Below are positions 54,030 to 64,000 of a stretch of DNA of 64,000 nt, in pieces. The notes beneath the pieces are model-generated. The model was not told where the DNA came from. It worked only from the letters and a program-made list of their open reading frames with translations, and did no database searches. The stretch is from contig JAJHZJ010000414.1 of NCBI GenBank assembly GCA_023548195.1, positions 372,001 to 436,000 on the forward strand, written 5' to 3'. The translations under genes were made by a program, and so were the position numbers. Source of the stretch: Bettongia penicillata ogilbyi. Its lineage: Eukaryota; Chordata; Mammalia; Diprotodontia; Potoroidae. Position 1 is the stretch's first letter, and each line of letters starts with the position of its first letter.

Positions 54030-54235
54030 AAAATGGTGAGAGTAAAGTCACAGAGGCAGGAAATACAAAAATATGAAGCATGTTTAGGGAGTCCAGTTTG
54101 GCTGAAGAAAAAGCATTTACTTAGTGGACTACTGGGAGACAAAGCTGAAATCACGGGCCAGGCTCAGATCGTGGAAGGCCTTGAGTTCTGGGCCAAGGAA
54201 TTGTGTGTGCAATGTCTTCCACTCATGCTATGATT
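54030..54235 (+). repeat. Old interspersed repeat (unnamed)
   Basis: cagatcgtggaaggccttga, gttctgggccaaggaattgt resemble the end of a widespread old mammalian repeat. Low certainty. Confidence 0.4.
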
Positions 54236-54875
54236 AGACTCAGCTTACTTATCGTATCTTTTCATCTCTGCTCTGCATTCCTTCGTAGTTCACCATGTAC
54301 TTCTCCTTACGAGAAGGTCCCTTAGACCACACACGAAGCTGCAGACAACGTGTGGCCAGCCTGGCCTTTCTGCCCATGCTGCCTCTATTTCTAGGTCTTG
54401 CTTTTGTTTATCTAGCTCGTCCTTGTGAATTTTATCAGCATAGATAGTGCTCCATAACATTCAATGACTTGGAGCAGAAGAAATGTGTAGCTTTTTGAAA
54501 GAATTTCTCTTGCTCCAAGGTTAAAAATAGCTTTCCCGTTTCTCTCCTTTGTTGGTTGAGGATTTATTGGACCAAATTATTCTGAGCATTTTCCTCCCCT
54601 CTGGGAAGCTCCTTCCAGGGCCCTGTAGCAGAATTGTCAAAGAAGCCTTATAATTCATGTCAAATGATGTTAACAGCTTTCACTTTGTCTCATGTCTCTT
54701 TTTTCTTTTTTGAAACATCACATTTAATATTTAACCATAAATAATTGTCTTGGTTATTTCTAGTTTCTTCTAGATTTCTTGGCAAAGAGCTGCAACCACT
54801 TGCTCCAGTGGTCCTTTATGTAGAAATTTGTAGGGACTATTGGCGCCAAGAGTGACTTAGGTGTCATTTTTATAC
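54236..54875. other. Unassigned intronic sequence
   Basis: About 640 bp with no recognised repeat. No exon found. Confidence 0.4.
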
Positions 54876-54879
54876 CCTT

Positions 54880-55005
54880 GATTTTTAAAAATAAATTTTT
54901 TCAAATGAATAAAAATCTTATTTTCTTTCCTTCCCACTTTTCCCCCTCATTGGAAAAAAAGGAGAAAAACAACACCCCTTGTAGTAAATGGCTATAATCA
55001 AGCCA
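54880..55005 (-). repeat. Short L1 3' end, antisense
   Basis: aaaataaattttttcaaatg, cttattttctttccttccca, cattggaaaaaaaggagaaa, gtaaatggctataatcaagc. Confidence 0.7.
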
Positions 55006-55164
55006 GGGGAATGAGGATGGGGATTGGGCTCAGAAGGAATGTTACTCTTCTCCTTTCCCTATTGACATGTTCTGGGGAAAACTGGACCACTAGGTACCAA
55101 AGCCCCCAGCTGTGATCAGAAGGAGCAAATCAAGGACACCCTTGGTGAGGGACATCCCATCTAC

Positions 55165-55320
55165 CAATGCACTTATCATCTTAGAGAGTGACATGGGGGA
55201 ACAGAGAGGTTAAAAGATTTTGCCCAGGGTCACACAGCCAGGATGGTTAGAACAGAACTTTAACCCAAGTCTTCCCAACTCTAAGGCCAGCTCTCTATCC
55301 ATTCATTTTACCATGATGTG
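55165..55320 (-). repeat. MIR SINE fragment
   Basis: acagagaggttaaaagattt, gcccagggtcacacagccag, ctaaggccagctctctatcc. Confidence 0.75.
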
Positions 55321-55930
55321 TCTATGGATTGTATTCTTCTCTTAGTGAAGCTGAAGACTGCATTAGATTTTTTTTGGTTATGTCATCTTGATTTTTCCTC
55401 TTGAGCTTACATTTCACTAAAACCTGTCTTTTGTGCAATTGTCTGTCTCCATTTAGTACTCAAGAAGTTGGGTTTTTGACCTGCAAGTGAAAGACTTTTA
55501 CTCCAAGCAGGAAAACAAGATTCAAGGTGTCTATCAATGGCCCAGTGGCCTGCCAAGAGTTTCTCCCCATGCTTTGAACTCTAAGCTACGGAGATCTCAC
55601 TTCTAGCCTGGTGCTTTCCTCCTCTATGATTAGATTTTGCAGCAAGGTTGACACTACGCTGTATCATTGTGTGACCATGCTAGAAAATTCAGCATGGAAT
55701 CAGAAAATATTAGATTTCAAATCAAGATAAAGCATCTCTATCACTGTGGCAATCAAAAGTGATTCCATTTTCGAAACTTCATTGATTTCTGACTTTTAAG
55801 GAATGCATCTGTTCTGTATAAAGGGACATTATAAAGGGATCATTTATCAAAAATGATCCTCTGTCTGGAAAGCTAAAAATAATGGCGGGAAAGTGTTCTA
55901 TCTTTCAGCATTTGGAGAAAGGAGAGGAGG
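55321..55930. other. Unassigned intronic sequence
   Basis: Nothing recognised. Confidence 0.35.
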
Positions 55931-55934
55931 ACAA

Positions 55935-56200
55935 GCATTTATTAAGCACCTATTATATGCCAGGCACTGTGCCAAGATCTTCATAAATACTATCTCATTG
56001 GATCATCCCAGCACCCCACATGGCATAGTGGATAGAGCACTATTAGTATCCTTATTTTACAGTTAAGGAAACTGAGGTAGACAGAGGTTAAGTGACTTAT
56101 CCATGGTCACATAGCTTATAGGTGTCTGAGGCTAGGTTTGAAGTCAGGTTTTCCTAATTTCAGGGCCAGTGTTCTATCCCCTGTACCACCTAGGTTCAAA
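55935..56200. repeat. tttattaagc-type repeat followed by antisense CORE-SINE
   Basis: 55935-56000: agcatttattaagcacctat, tatgccaggcactgtgccaa. 56040-56195: cagttaaggaaactgaggta, ggtcacatagcttataggtg, ctgtaccacctagg. Confidence 0.82.
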
Positions 56201-56459
56201 AGTTTGGCAAAGTATGATGTGCATGCCTATTTAACCCCTTAAAAATTTCTACTATATCTCAAGTGTCTTCATAAATTTAGTGTAGCTTTACTGGTCTTTC
56301 CCAAATAGAAGTTCCACAGATCATCTATTTGGCTCAATAGCCAGACCATTCTATACCTCCCCACTCTTGCATCTTTCTAAACTTAGGATATTTTATCTTC
56401 TCCCTAAGGCACAATTTCCCATGTAAACCAAACAAAAAGAAAAAAATAGCTTTCATAGA
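56201..56459. other. Unassigned short gap
   Basis: Nothing recognised. Confidence 0.3.
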
Positions 56460-56640
56460 CATAGAAATGGAAGAAACTTCAGAAGCTCTCTAGTCTAAAG
56501 CCCCTTATTTTACAAATCGGGAAACTGAGGCTCAGTGAGATTAAGTGACATACCCAAGATAATACATGTAATGATCAGAGATGGAATCTAAACCCAAGTT
56601 CTCTGACTCAAGAATCAACTGTCTTTCCATGTATCCAACC
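56460..56640 (-). repeat. MIR3-type SINE
   Basis: aaacttcagaagctctctag, gggaaactgaggctcagtga, atctaaacccaagttctctg. Confidence 0.82.
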
Positions 56641-57160
56641 ATCTCCTTTACATGGTGGCACCTTGATTAACAAATCACCAGGAAATCAATCCTCATCTCC
56701 CAAAGCTTAGTGGTCAGTTAAAGGGGTTGATGTTATTCCTTCAAGTGGCCATAGTGACAGGTAAGAAGGAAGCTGCCCTCTGATACAAGGTTCCTTTGAG
56801 CAACTAGTCCAGGCTGAAAAATGAGGGGAGGGTGAATTCTCTCAAAGTCAAGACTCAGACTTCACCTTTTAGGGGCATGCTTTCTCCAAAGATCTCCTAA
56901 GGGGAATAGTAAGCTGAGACCTACCCCACCTGTAGCTTAATAAAGAAGGAGGCCAATCTTTGACATACCTTCCTATTGCTGCCATATTTCTTTGACTAAT
57001 AATAGTGAAGTTCTTGACATTGAAATGTGTTCTTGGATCAAATTCTCTTTTTAAATAGCCATGATGACTTTAAATAGCCTCAATCTGACTTTTCTTAAAC
57101 CAGCTGCCTGATTTCTCTCATGTCCTGATCAGAGAGGTTACTACACACTTTGTTATGGTT
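56641..57160. other. Unassigned intronic sequence
   Basis: Nothing recognised. Confidence 0.35.
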
Positions 57161-57164
57161 CATG

Positions 57165-57545
57165 GAGCTCTAGATTTAGAACATGGAGAGCCAGTAGAGG
57201 CCAATCTACTCCAGTTCACTTATTTTATACTTGGGGAAACTGAGGCTCAGAGAACTGAGTGCCAAAACCAGGCTTCAAATCTGAGTTCTCTAACTCTACA
57301 TCCTGTATCTTTTCTACCCTGTGTTTTGCTCTCTTTTACTCCTTTGCTTATTTGAGTTGGGAGAAGGTTGAACCTGTGAATTCTTTGATGTGGAGAACTC
57401 CCAATAAGGAAACTTACCCAATAGTGTAAATCAATAACTGTTTTTCTTGGGGCACAGAGAAATCATGTTAGTTGCTCAGCATCCCATAGTCAGTTTGTGT
57501 TGCAGGTGGAACTTGAAACCAGGTTTTCCTGGGTCTTCACCCTCC
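57165..57545 (-). repeat. Two MIR3/MIR-type fragments
   Basis: 57165-57330: acatggagagccagtagagg, ggggaaactgaggctcagag. 57445-57545: cagagaaatcatgttagttg, caggtggaacttgaaaccag. Confidence 0.7.
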
Positions 57546-57579
57546 ATTAAAGCACTAAATATTATTGCTATGCATTTTT

Positions 57580-57705
57580 GTGGCTTTATTTATCATTACT
57601 CTTACTATTATTGCTATATATAGTAATAGAGTAATTCTATGTACTGTTATTATTATATATTAAATAATTATATAGCTCTGCTATATATTAAATAATAATA
57701 TAATA
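57580..57705. repeat. AT-rich low-complexity stretch
   Basis: tattattatatattaaataa-type sequence just before a SINE. Confidence 0.8.
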
Positions 57706-57707
57706 GT

Positions 57708-57953
57708 CATGCAGCTAAATGGGACACAGAATAGAGTGCCACACCTGGAGTCAGGAAGACCTGAGTTCAAATCTGGCCTCAGACACTTATTAGCTATGTG
57801 ACCTTGGCCAAATCACTTAACCCTATTGGCCTCAGTTTCCTCATCTGTAAATTGAGCTGGAGAAGGAAATGGCAGACCGCTCTAATAATCTTTGCCAAGA
57901 AGATCCCAAACAGGGGTCCCAGAGAGCCAGATACTACTGAGATGAATGAACAT
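57708..57953 (+). repeat. Marsupial CORE-SINE with RTE-like tail, full length
   Basis: cacctggagtcaggaagacc, tgagttcaaatctggcctca, gaccttggccaaatcactta, ggagaaggaaatggcagacc, ending gatgaatgaacatcaa. Confidence 0.95.
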
Positions 57954-58575
57954 CAATCGTGGCAGAGAACATAGCTGTCACCTTTGTAGATTGTATGAAA
58001 CGTCTCAGGATCTCCTTGTTGGCTCATATCCACACTACACAACTAGAGAGGAGGTCTCATTTATTTTCCTTGTGTGATTTTTCAAACCACCGTGATCCGC
58101 TTTCTGCCCCTCTATTCTTGATTTATTTTGCCATCTTCCACTCATGGTTTAATTCTCTTCCAGCAGATAGCACTTGTCACTTTTCCCAGACTACTGGTAC
58201 TCTAAACTGACTCTATGGAAGCAAGTCTCCAAAAGGTTTGGGGTTGTTGCTGCATTTTTTTAATTGCTCAAAAAGCACATGCCTATTATTCTTAAGTCTT
58301 CTTTTCTACATGGTCCCACAGCCCCAAACTACACAGAGAAGGCAACTGGGACAATACACAGCTCACCCTTCCCACAACTGACAGCCCTTAGTAATGCATA
58401 AGGATGGGATGCTAGTGAATTATTTCCATATGCCTGTTCTACATGCCCCTCCCCCCACCTGGTGTCCCCTGTTCATCTTCGCACTTCTTGCCACCTCCCA
58501 GGGTTTGGAGGAATACCCCAGCTTTTCCCCTGACTGTCCCATCCCTTCATCCTTGCCTTTTCCCAGTTCAATGGG
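57954..58575. other. Unassigned intronic sequence
   Basis: About 620 bp, not recognised. No exon found. Confidence 0.4.
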
Positions 58576-58577
58576 GA

Positions 58578-58750
58578 AAAGTGAAGAGTAATGAATCTAG
58601 AATCAGAGAACCTGGGTTCGAATCTCAGTTCAAGCACTTGCTCCTTGCATAGACCATGGGTAAGTCATTTCATTTCTCTTGCCTTAGTTTTTTCATCTGT
58701 AAAATGAGTAGATTGGATTAGATGACCTCCAGATGCCTTTCTAACTCTCT
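58578..58750 (+). repeat. MIR SINE
   Basis: gaatctagaatcagagaacc, gggttcgaatctcagttcaa, tttttcatctgtaaaatgag, agatgacctccagatgcctt. Confidence 0.85.
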
Positions 58751-59205
58751 ACATATGTCATGTCACTACTCGTTCAGGTTACTAACATGACCGAAATGTC
58801 TTAAAGGAGAGGAAGGGTACCAGTTCCTCTTAGAACACTAGGAAGATAGAGAGATATGTCATCCTTGCTAGGTTACATTACTCCCATGTGCGTCCCCATT
58901 ACCATGTGCACTGTGTGCAAATTAGCATATTAGCAAATTAACATCCTAAAAAAATCTCCCTTAATTATTTTACTCCTTCTATCCCCATTCTCTTAACTTT
59001 ATCTTGCTCCAGTCTGTTCTTGTAAGGTTTAAGTGTCATGCATCTATCTTCATTTCTTACTGTTTCTTTTTCTTTAATTGATTTTATTTGAGTTCTACTC
59101 TTCTCCCAACCTTGTGCAGAATTAACTTTCCTTATGATTAGGATACCTGGAAGCTTCCTTCGGGGTGTATAGAGACAGACAGGCAGACATAAAGAAAGAT
59201 AATAG
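58751..59205. other. Unassigned intronic sequence
   Basis: Nothing recognised. Confidence 0.35.
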
Positions 59206-59210
59206 AGATA

Positions 59211-59400
59211 GATGGGGGGGGGAGAGGGAGAGGGAAGGAGAGAGGGAGAGAGGGAGAAATATATTAAATCCTTACATTACATGCCCGGCTCTATGCTACC
59301 TGCTGGGTATACAAATACAAGAAAGCAAGACAGTCCTTGCTCTCAAGGAGCTTCTGTTCTAATGGGAGTACAAAACACATAAACAGGTCCTGGAAAGTGG
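59211..59400. repeat. (GA/GGA)n purine repeat and tttattaagc-type repeat
   Basis: 59211-59258 is gggggggagagggagag-type. 59255-59400 has atgcccggctctatgctacc, gctctcaaggagcttctgtt. Confidence 0.8.
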
Positions 59401-59929
59401 AGATAGGAAAGAGTACCCTACATGGGCATGAGGATGGAAACTCTTGGGAATTGCATGAAGGTAAAAGCCTGTCAGCGCAAAGGGAACTGGGTGGAATCTA
59501 AATTTCTGGTAAAGTGGAGATAGTTGGAGAGTGGAACCATGGCAGGAATCTCTAAGTCTGTAATTCTACGATCCTGTGAATCTTCTTGACACCTTTTTGT
59601 TATAGGTTCTGTTGTTTTCCTTTGGTTTTCTTTCTTTTCTGTTTTTTTTTCTTGTTCTGCCATCATATTCCTTTGTTAGTTTTCCTCTGTTTCTTTTCCT
59701 TAACATTGGACATTTTTTTTCTTTCTCACTCAACCTACTTCTTCCTATAGCTTTTAAATAGGTATTTAATTTTATTTAATTTAATTTTTAAAATACATTT
59801 TTAAAATTTACATCACGGTCTCTTCCCGACAAACACCCAGCACATTTTTTTTCTTGATTCTGCTTTCTTTGCTCTGATTTATTTCGTAAAAGCCTTCTCA
59901 AACTTATCTGAGTTCTTGTTATATATCAT
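59401..59929. other. Mostly unassigned, T-rich
   Basis: 59760-59850 resembles a T-rich L1 3' end (ttaaaatttacatcacggtc). The rest is not recognised. Confidence 0.4.
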
Positions 59930-61252
59930 TCTTTATGGGACCTTAAGGAATTCTATCGGTGTATCATTTGTTCAACCATTCCTCAGTCACTGGGCACATA
60001 CTTTGTTTCTTAGTTTTTATCACAAATAGTGCTGATCTGCACATTTCTGTTCATGTGGTTCATTTTCTTACAGTCAGTAGTCTTCCTCAGATAAACTGCT
60101 TTTCATGGTATCTATCTTTTGTTGCATAATACTCAACTGTTTTCTGGAGCATGTGTCATTTGGCAGAATTTCCAGCCATGAATTTGAGCATTATCTTCTC
60201 CCAATCCCTTCAGCAATTAATTTTCTCATCTTTGAGTATGTTTTCCAGCTTGATAGCCATGAGGGTAATAACCAGGGTTGTTTTGGCTTGCATTTCCCAA
60301 ACTAGAACAGATTTGAACAGTTCTTCATTTTATTATTGATTACGTATTTGCTTTTGAAAGGTACTTGTTTATAGCCTTTAATGATTGGTCTTTTAAGAAA
60401 TAGCTCTTAATCTTGTTTGTAAATTTAAGATGTCATCTTTGAGTCCTAGACTTTTTGGAATTTTTAAAATGAATGTCTGCTCTATTTTATTGAAACTTCT
60501 TTCTTTTTTTAATTGTCTTTTTTGATTTTTTTAAATTGTTTCTATCGATGTCCTTTGTTTTGGTTTTGGTTTAGTTACATCACTGCAGTTCACTCTAGTG
60601 TTCCTCTCCCTCTTTCTCCCAGAGAGCCATTTCATATAACAAATAGTATTAGGCCTAATGAAAAAACTTCAAAATCCATTTCTATTTGTTCAAAAGCATT
60701 TTAATTTTATGTCACTGAGTCTATTTTTGTCTTTTATGATCTCTTCCATTCTGTATGATTGCAGCTTCTTTCCATACTCCTAATAGTGAAGGCTAAAACC
60801 TTCTGTTTTCTTTTTTTTGCCTTGCCATTTCACATTTAGATTGTTTATTCATTTGAAATTTTATTGTGGTCCATTATGTGAGATATTGTTCTAAAACTTT
60901 CTTTTTATTTTTTAAATCACACTACTTTCTTGTTTTCCTAGTAGATCTTATGGAATAAGATGTCCCTTGTCCAGTAATTTCTCTTCTTGGTCTTTTTGAA
61001 CACTGGATTTTTGTGGGCATCTATTGCTAGGCATTTAATCAGTTCCACTGATTTAACTTTTTTTTATTTAGTACTAAAAAGTTTGGATAATTATTCCTTT
61101 GTTGTATACTTTGAGATACAATAGAGACAAACACCATCCTTCCTACATTTTCCATTATATTCCTTTGTGTCAAATGGGGTTTGTTATTATTTTGTCAAAT
61201 TCTATAAAGTAACCCCTTAGTAATATGATTGATATAGAGCTGGATCAGTAAT
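59930..61252 (-). repeat. L1 LINE ORF2 segment, antisense, about 1.1 kb of L1
   Basis: Follows antisense L1 ORF2 order: ccattcctcagtcactgggc, gggttgttttggcttgcatt, agcattttaattttatgtca, gagatattgttctaaaactt, cagttccactgatttaac, ggtttgttattattttgtca. Old and frame-broken. Repeat Y sits inside it at about 60503-60700. Confidence 0.8.
60503..60700 (-). repeat. Repeat Y, copy 4, inside the L1
   Basis: tttaaattgtttctatcgat, ggtttagttacatcactgca, cccagagagccatttcatat, aacaaatagtatt. L1 order resumes after it. Confidence 0.55.
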
Positions 61253-61311
<59 letters not shown>

Positions 61312-61325
61312 ATAGTAGTAATAGT
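61253..61325. repeat. (TAG)n trinucleotide microsatellite
   Basis: About 19 uninterrupted TAG units (61253-61310), then two imperfect ones. Located at the broken end of the L1. Confidence 0.97.
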
Positions 61326-61794
61326 CATTCAGGTAAGTAGTCCAATAGCCCAAATAGTCCAAGCAAGAAGTTATTTAGATCTGGAGTAGTGTGGACTGTG
61401 AATTGAGAGAAGGACCTATGTATGCATAATATTGTGGAGACAGAAATGACAAACTATGCCTAATGATTATATATGTGGGTTGTGTGAGTCCGGAGTTTAC
61501 GTTAGCTTGTAAACAGTGGTTCCCTTGATTGTAACAGGGAAGCTTGAGGAGGTCAGAATTTGGGCAGGAAGACAGTAAGTTTTGGTTTTGACATGTTGGG
61601 TTTGAGATGCCTCCTCCCAGCAGAATGTGAGGAGACAGATACTATTAGGTTCTGTCTGTCTGTGTATGTAATCTCAACATCTAATCTTTTACTTTGCATA
61701 TAGTAAGGTTTTAATGCTTGTTGTTCTTTAGCTATCCCTCTCCATAATTTTTATGCCTTGTTTCTGATTCTCCCTTTAAACAAATCTAACCCTT
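61326..61794. other. Mostly unassigned; old repeat at 61550-61660
   Basis: ttttgacatgttgggtttga, gatgcctcctcccag matches the motif seen at 41.8 kb. The rest is not recognised. Confidence 0.45.
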
Positions 61795-62026
61795 CAGGGC
61801 AGTGGATAGAGTGCCAGATCTGGAGTCTGGAAGACTCGTCTTCCCGAATTCAAATCCAGCCTCCGACACTTACTTAGCTGTGTGAACCTGGACAAGACAC
61901 TTAACCCTGCCTACCTCAGTTTTCTCATCTGAAGAAGGAAATAGCAAACTTTTCTAATATCTTGGCCAAAAATTCAAATTGGGCCACAAAGAGTCAAATA
62001 CAACTGAAAAATAACTGAACAACAAG
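61795..62026 (+). repeat. Marsupial CORE-SINE with RTE-like tail
   Basis: agtggatagagtgccagatc, tggagtctggaagactcgtc, gtgtgaacctggacaagaca, ggccacaaagagtcaaatac, aactgaaaaataactgaaca. Confidence 0.93.
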
Positions 62027-62029
62027 TCC

Positions 62030-62345
62030 TCTTCTGTTTGGTAGCCTTTCAAGCATTTGAAGGTGGCTGTCTTCCTAAATAAATAGTCATCCCTATAGTT
62101 GAACTCTTCAACTTCTTCAGATAATCCTTACATGATGTGGTTTAAATACTCCACACTGTCCTGGTTGCCCTACTCTAGAAATGCCCTAGTTTGTCAATGC
62201 CTTTTAGACATTGTAGAGTATAATTACACATGATGCTCCAGAGTAGTCTGATGGGGGCAGAGTAAGGCAGGATCAACACCTCCTTTGTCTCCATTAAAGC
62301 AACCCAAGATAGCTTTTCCTATTACAGTTGCCTTGTTAAACTCAG
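62030..62345 (-). repeat. CR1/L3 LINE fragment
   Basis: aactcttcaacttcttcaga, actgtcctggttgccctact, gatgctccagagtagtctga, tgggggcagagtaaggcagg, ttaaagcaacccaagatagc. Confidence 0.85.
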
Positions 62346-62371
62346 AACTTGCAGTCTACTAAAATACCCAT

Positions 62372-62575
62372 CTCTCTCTCAATCTCTCTCTCTCTCTCTC
62401 TTTTTCTCTCTCTCTTTCTCTTTTTCTCTCTCTTTCTCTTTTTCTTGCTTTCTCTTTCTCTCTCCTCTCTGTCTTTCTTTTTGTCTCTCCTCTTTTCTTC
62501 CTTCCTTCCTTCCTGCATTCCTCCCTCCTTCTTGCCTTCCTTCCTACCTAGCTTCCTTCTTGTTTTCTTCCTTCC
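62372..62575. repeat. (TC)n / (TTCC)n polypyrimidine microsatellite
   Basis: ctctctctctttttctctct and cttccttccttcctgcattc units. Confidence 0.95.
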
Positions 62576-62579
62576 TTCA

Positions 62580-63235
62580 TATTTGTTTATGGCTTTCAGA
62601 TGGTCTGATGATTCTTCAATTGTCTCTCCTCAATCTGTTTTCCAGGTCAGTTGTTTTTCCTATGAGATAGTCCACATTGATTTTTTCCAGGCTTTTGGGT
62701 TTCTTTGATTATTTCTTAGTGTTTCATGGAGTCATTAGCTTTCATTTCACTAAATTTAATTTTCAAAGATTTATTCAATAAGTTTTTGTACCTCTTTTCC
62801 CAAGCTGTTAATTCTCTTTTTATATCTTGCTTGTATAGCTGTCATTCATTTTAAAAAATAATTTTATTTTTTTACATTTTTGCTTTAACTCTTCCTGTGT
62901 CCAGCCTGCAATCTGCTTTGAGATTTTACTTGTAGAGATTTTCAGGTCGTAATGCTTCTATATTTGTGTCTTGAACTTTGCTGTTACCATAGTAGCTCTT
63001 TAAGTCAGGTTCTTTTTTTGTTTGCTCGTTCTTCCAACCCACTTCTTGACTTTGGACTTTATGTTAGTGTTGAGTGCTACTCACTTCTAGAGTGGATATC
63101 TGACCTGAACTTTTGTCTTTTCATGTCCTTCTTCTGTTTTCACATCTCAGTGTGGGGAATTGCACTGACTTTTGGCCAGGTTCTCTTTCCACTTCCACAT
63201 AGCTACTCTCTTGGTCAAGATACTACTGTTCTTTT
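62580..63235 (-). repeat. Probable L1 ORF1/5' region, antisense
   Basis: T-rich, reminiscent of antisense L1 ORF1 and 5' region (tctctcctcaatctgttttc, tttgtacctcttttcccaag, ttgactttggactttatgtt). Weak by eye. Confidence 0.4.
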
Positions 63236-63244
63236 TTTATAAAA

Positions 63245-64000
63245 TCTTATTTAGTGTTTTCTTTTTTCCCAATTATATGAAAAACAATGTTAATATTATT
63301 TATTTTCAAATTTTGAATTCCAAATTCTCTCCCTCCTTCTCCTTCCCCCCTCATTAAGAATGCAAGCAATTTGACATAGGTTATACATGTGTAGCCATGC
63401 AAAGCATATTTCCATGTTAAGTCATTCTGTGAAAGAAAACACAGACAAAAGTATCTTTGGTCTACCTTCAGGCTCTACCAGTTCTCTCTCTGGCGATAGA
63501 CAGCGCCTTTCATCATAAGTCCTACAGAATTATCTTAGATCATTGTATTGCTGAGAATAGGTGTTATTCATAGTAGATCATCATACAATAATGCTGTTAC
63601 AGTGTACAATGTTCTTCTTCTTCTGTTCATTTCATTTTGCATCAGTTCATATAAGTCTTTTCATTTTTTTCTGAGAACATCCTGTTCAATTAAAGCACAA
63701 TAGTATTCCATCACAATCATATATAACAACTTGTTCAGCCATTCCCTAATTGACGGACATCCCTTCAATTTCGAATTCTTTGTAACCACTAAAAGAGTTG
63801 CTATAAATATTTTTGTACACATAGGTCCTTTTCCTTTTTGTTTTTTTTATCTCTTTGGGATAGAGACCTAGTAGTGGCTTTGCTTGGTCAAAGAGTATAT
63901 GTGATTTTATAGCCTTTTGGGCATAGTTCCAAATTGCTTTCTAGAATGGTTGAATCAATATAAAATTTCAGCAATAGTATATTAGGGTTTTAATTTTCCC
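63245..64000 (-). repeat. L1 LINE 3' end, antisense, cut by window end
   Basis: ttttgaattccaaattctct, aagaatgcaagcaatttgac, gcatcagttcatataagtct, aatagtattccatcacaatc, gggcatagttccaaattgct. Continues past 64000. Confidence 0.93.

Larger units (their letters stand above)
43565..64000 (+). other. MYLK: Intron downstream of the MYLK exon (3' end outside window)
   Basis: No sequence resembling the next MYLK coding exon (linker plus second Ig domain) was found, so the intron is read as continuing past 64000. It holds L2, MIR, hAT-like, L1 and CORE-SINE copies and the mosaic at 49.4-50.1 kb. Confidence 0.6.

Noticed and set aside
57580..57705. TATA-rich stretch as a promoter
   Set aside because: Low-complexity AT sequence next to a SINE; no initiator, CpG island or downstream exon.
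61253..61325. CRISPR-like array or tandem protein repeat
   Set aside because: Simple trinucleotide repeat without spacers in a vertebrate genome. No CRISPR array anywhere in the window.
1..64000. tRNA genes, LTR retroviruses or viral insertions
   Set aside because: No tRNA cloverleaf, LTR pair, or retroviral gag/pol/env frame was recognised by eye; the SINE heads are tRNA-derived but degenerate.

Overview
The window is nuclear, AT-rich, repeat-dense mammalian DNA that looks metatherian (marsupial). The main reason is a large set of CORE-SINEs that open with a gcagctaggtggcacagtgg-type head and end in a tail resembling the 3' end of RTE/BovB LINEs. Long L2 3' segments, CR1/L3 LINE remnants, MIRs and L1 pieces of a non-eutherian type surround them. 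No Alu or B1 family and no LTR retrovirus was recognised. The species cannot be named from the sequence.

Only one protein-coding exon can be supported in 64 kb: an in-frame 208-bp exon at 43357-43564 on the plus strand. It has a clean acceptor and donor and encodes most of an I-set immunoglobulin domain. It closely matches, from memory of the family, the first Ig domain of long myosin light chain kinase (MYLK). The rest would then be two large MYLK introns: at least 43.3 kb upstream and at least 20.4 kb downstream.

Layout. 1-12.6 kb: MIR, L2 and CORE-SINE copies, a compound TAG/GCA microsatellite, an antisense 7SL-RNA-derived element at 2.3 kb, and a diverged inverted repeat (4.4 / 5.5 kb). 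12.6-20.1 kb: L1 fragments in both orientations, L2 and CR1/L3 remnants. 20-33 kb: simple repeats, MIRs and an L1 with an internal inversion at 29.2-30.2 kb. 33.7-43.2 kb: nested SINE/L1, two long L2 segments, a 320-bp polypyrimidine tract and hAT-like elements. 43.3-43.6 kb: the exon. 44-54 kb: L2, MIR, hAT-like copies and, at 48.2-51.7 kb, a mosaic of three near-perfect local copies. 54-64 kb: MIR and SINE copies and long antisense L1 segments, the last cut by the window edge.

The most unusual feature is the mosaic at 49.4-50.1 kb. About 476 bp within it are near-exact copies (4 mismatches in total) of three places within 2 kb, one of them inverted, joined end to end. This fits a single replication event with serial template switching, unless it is an assembly error. 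No RNA gene, CRISPR array, intact mobile element or second confident exon was found. Repeat boundaries are by eye, usually good to about 10-30 bp.
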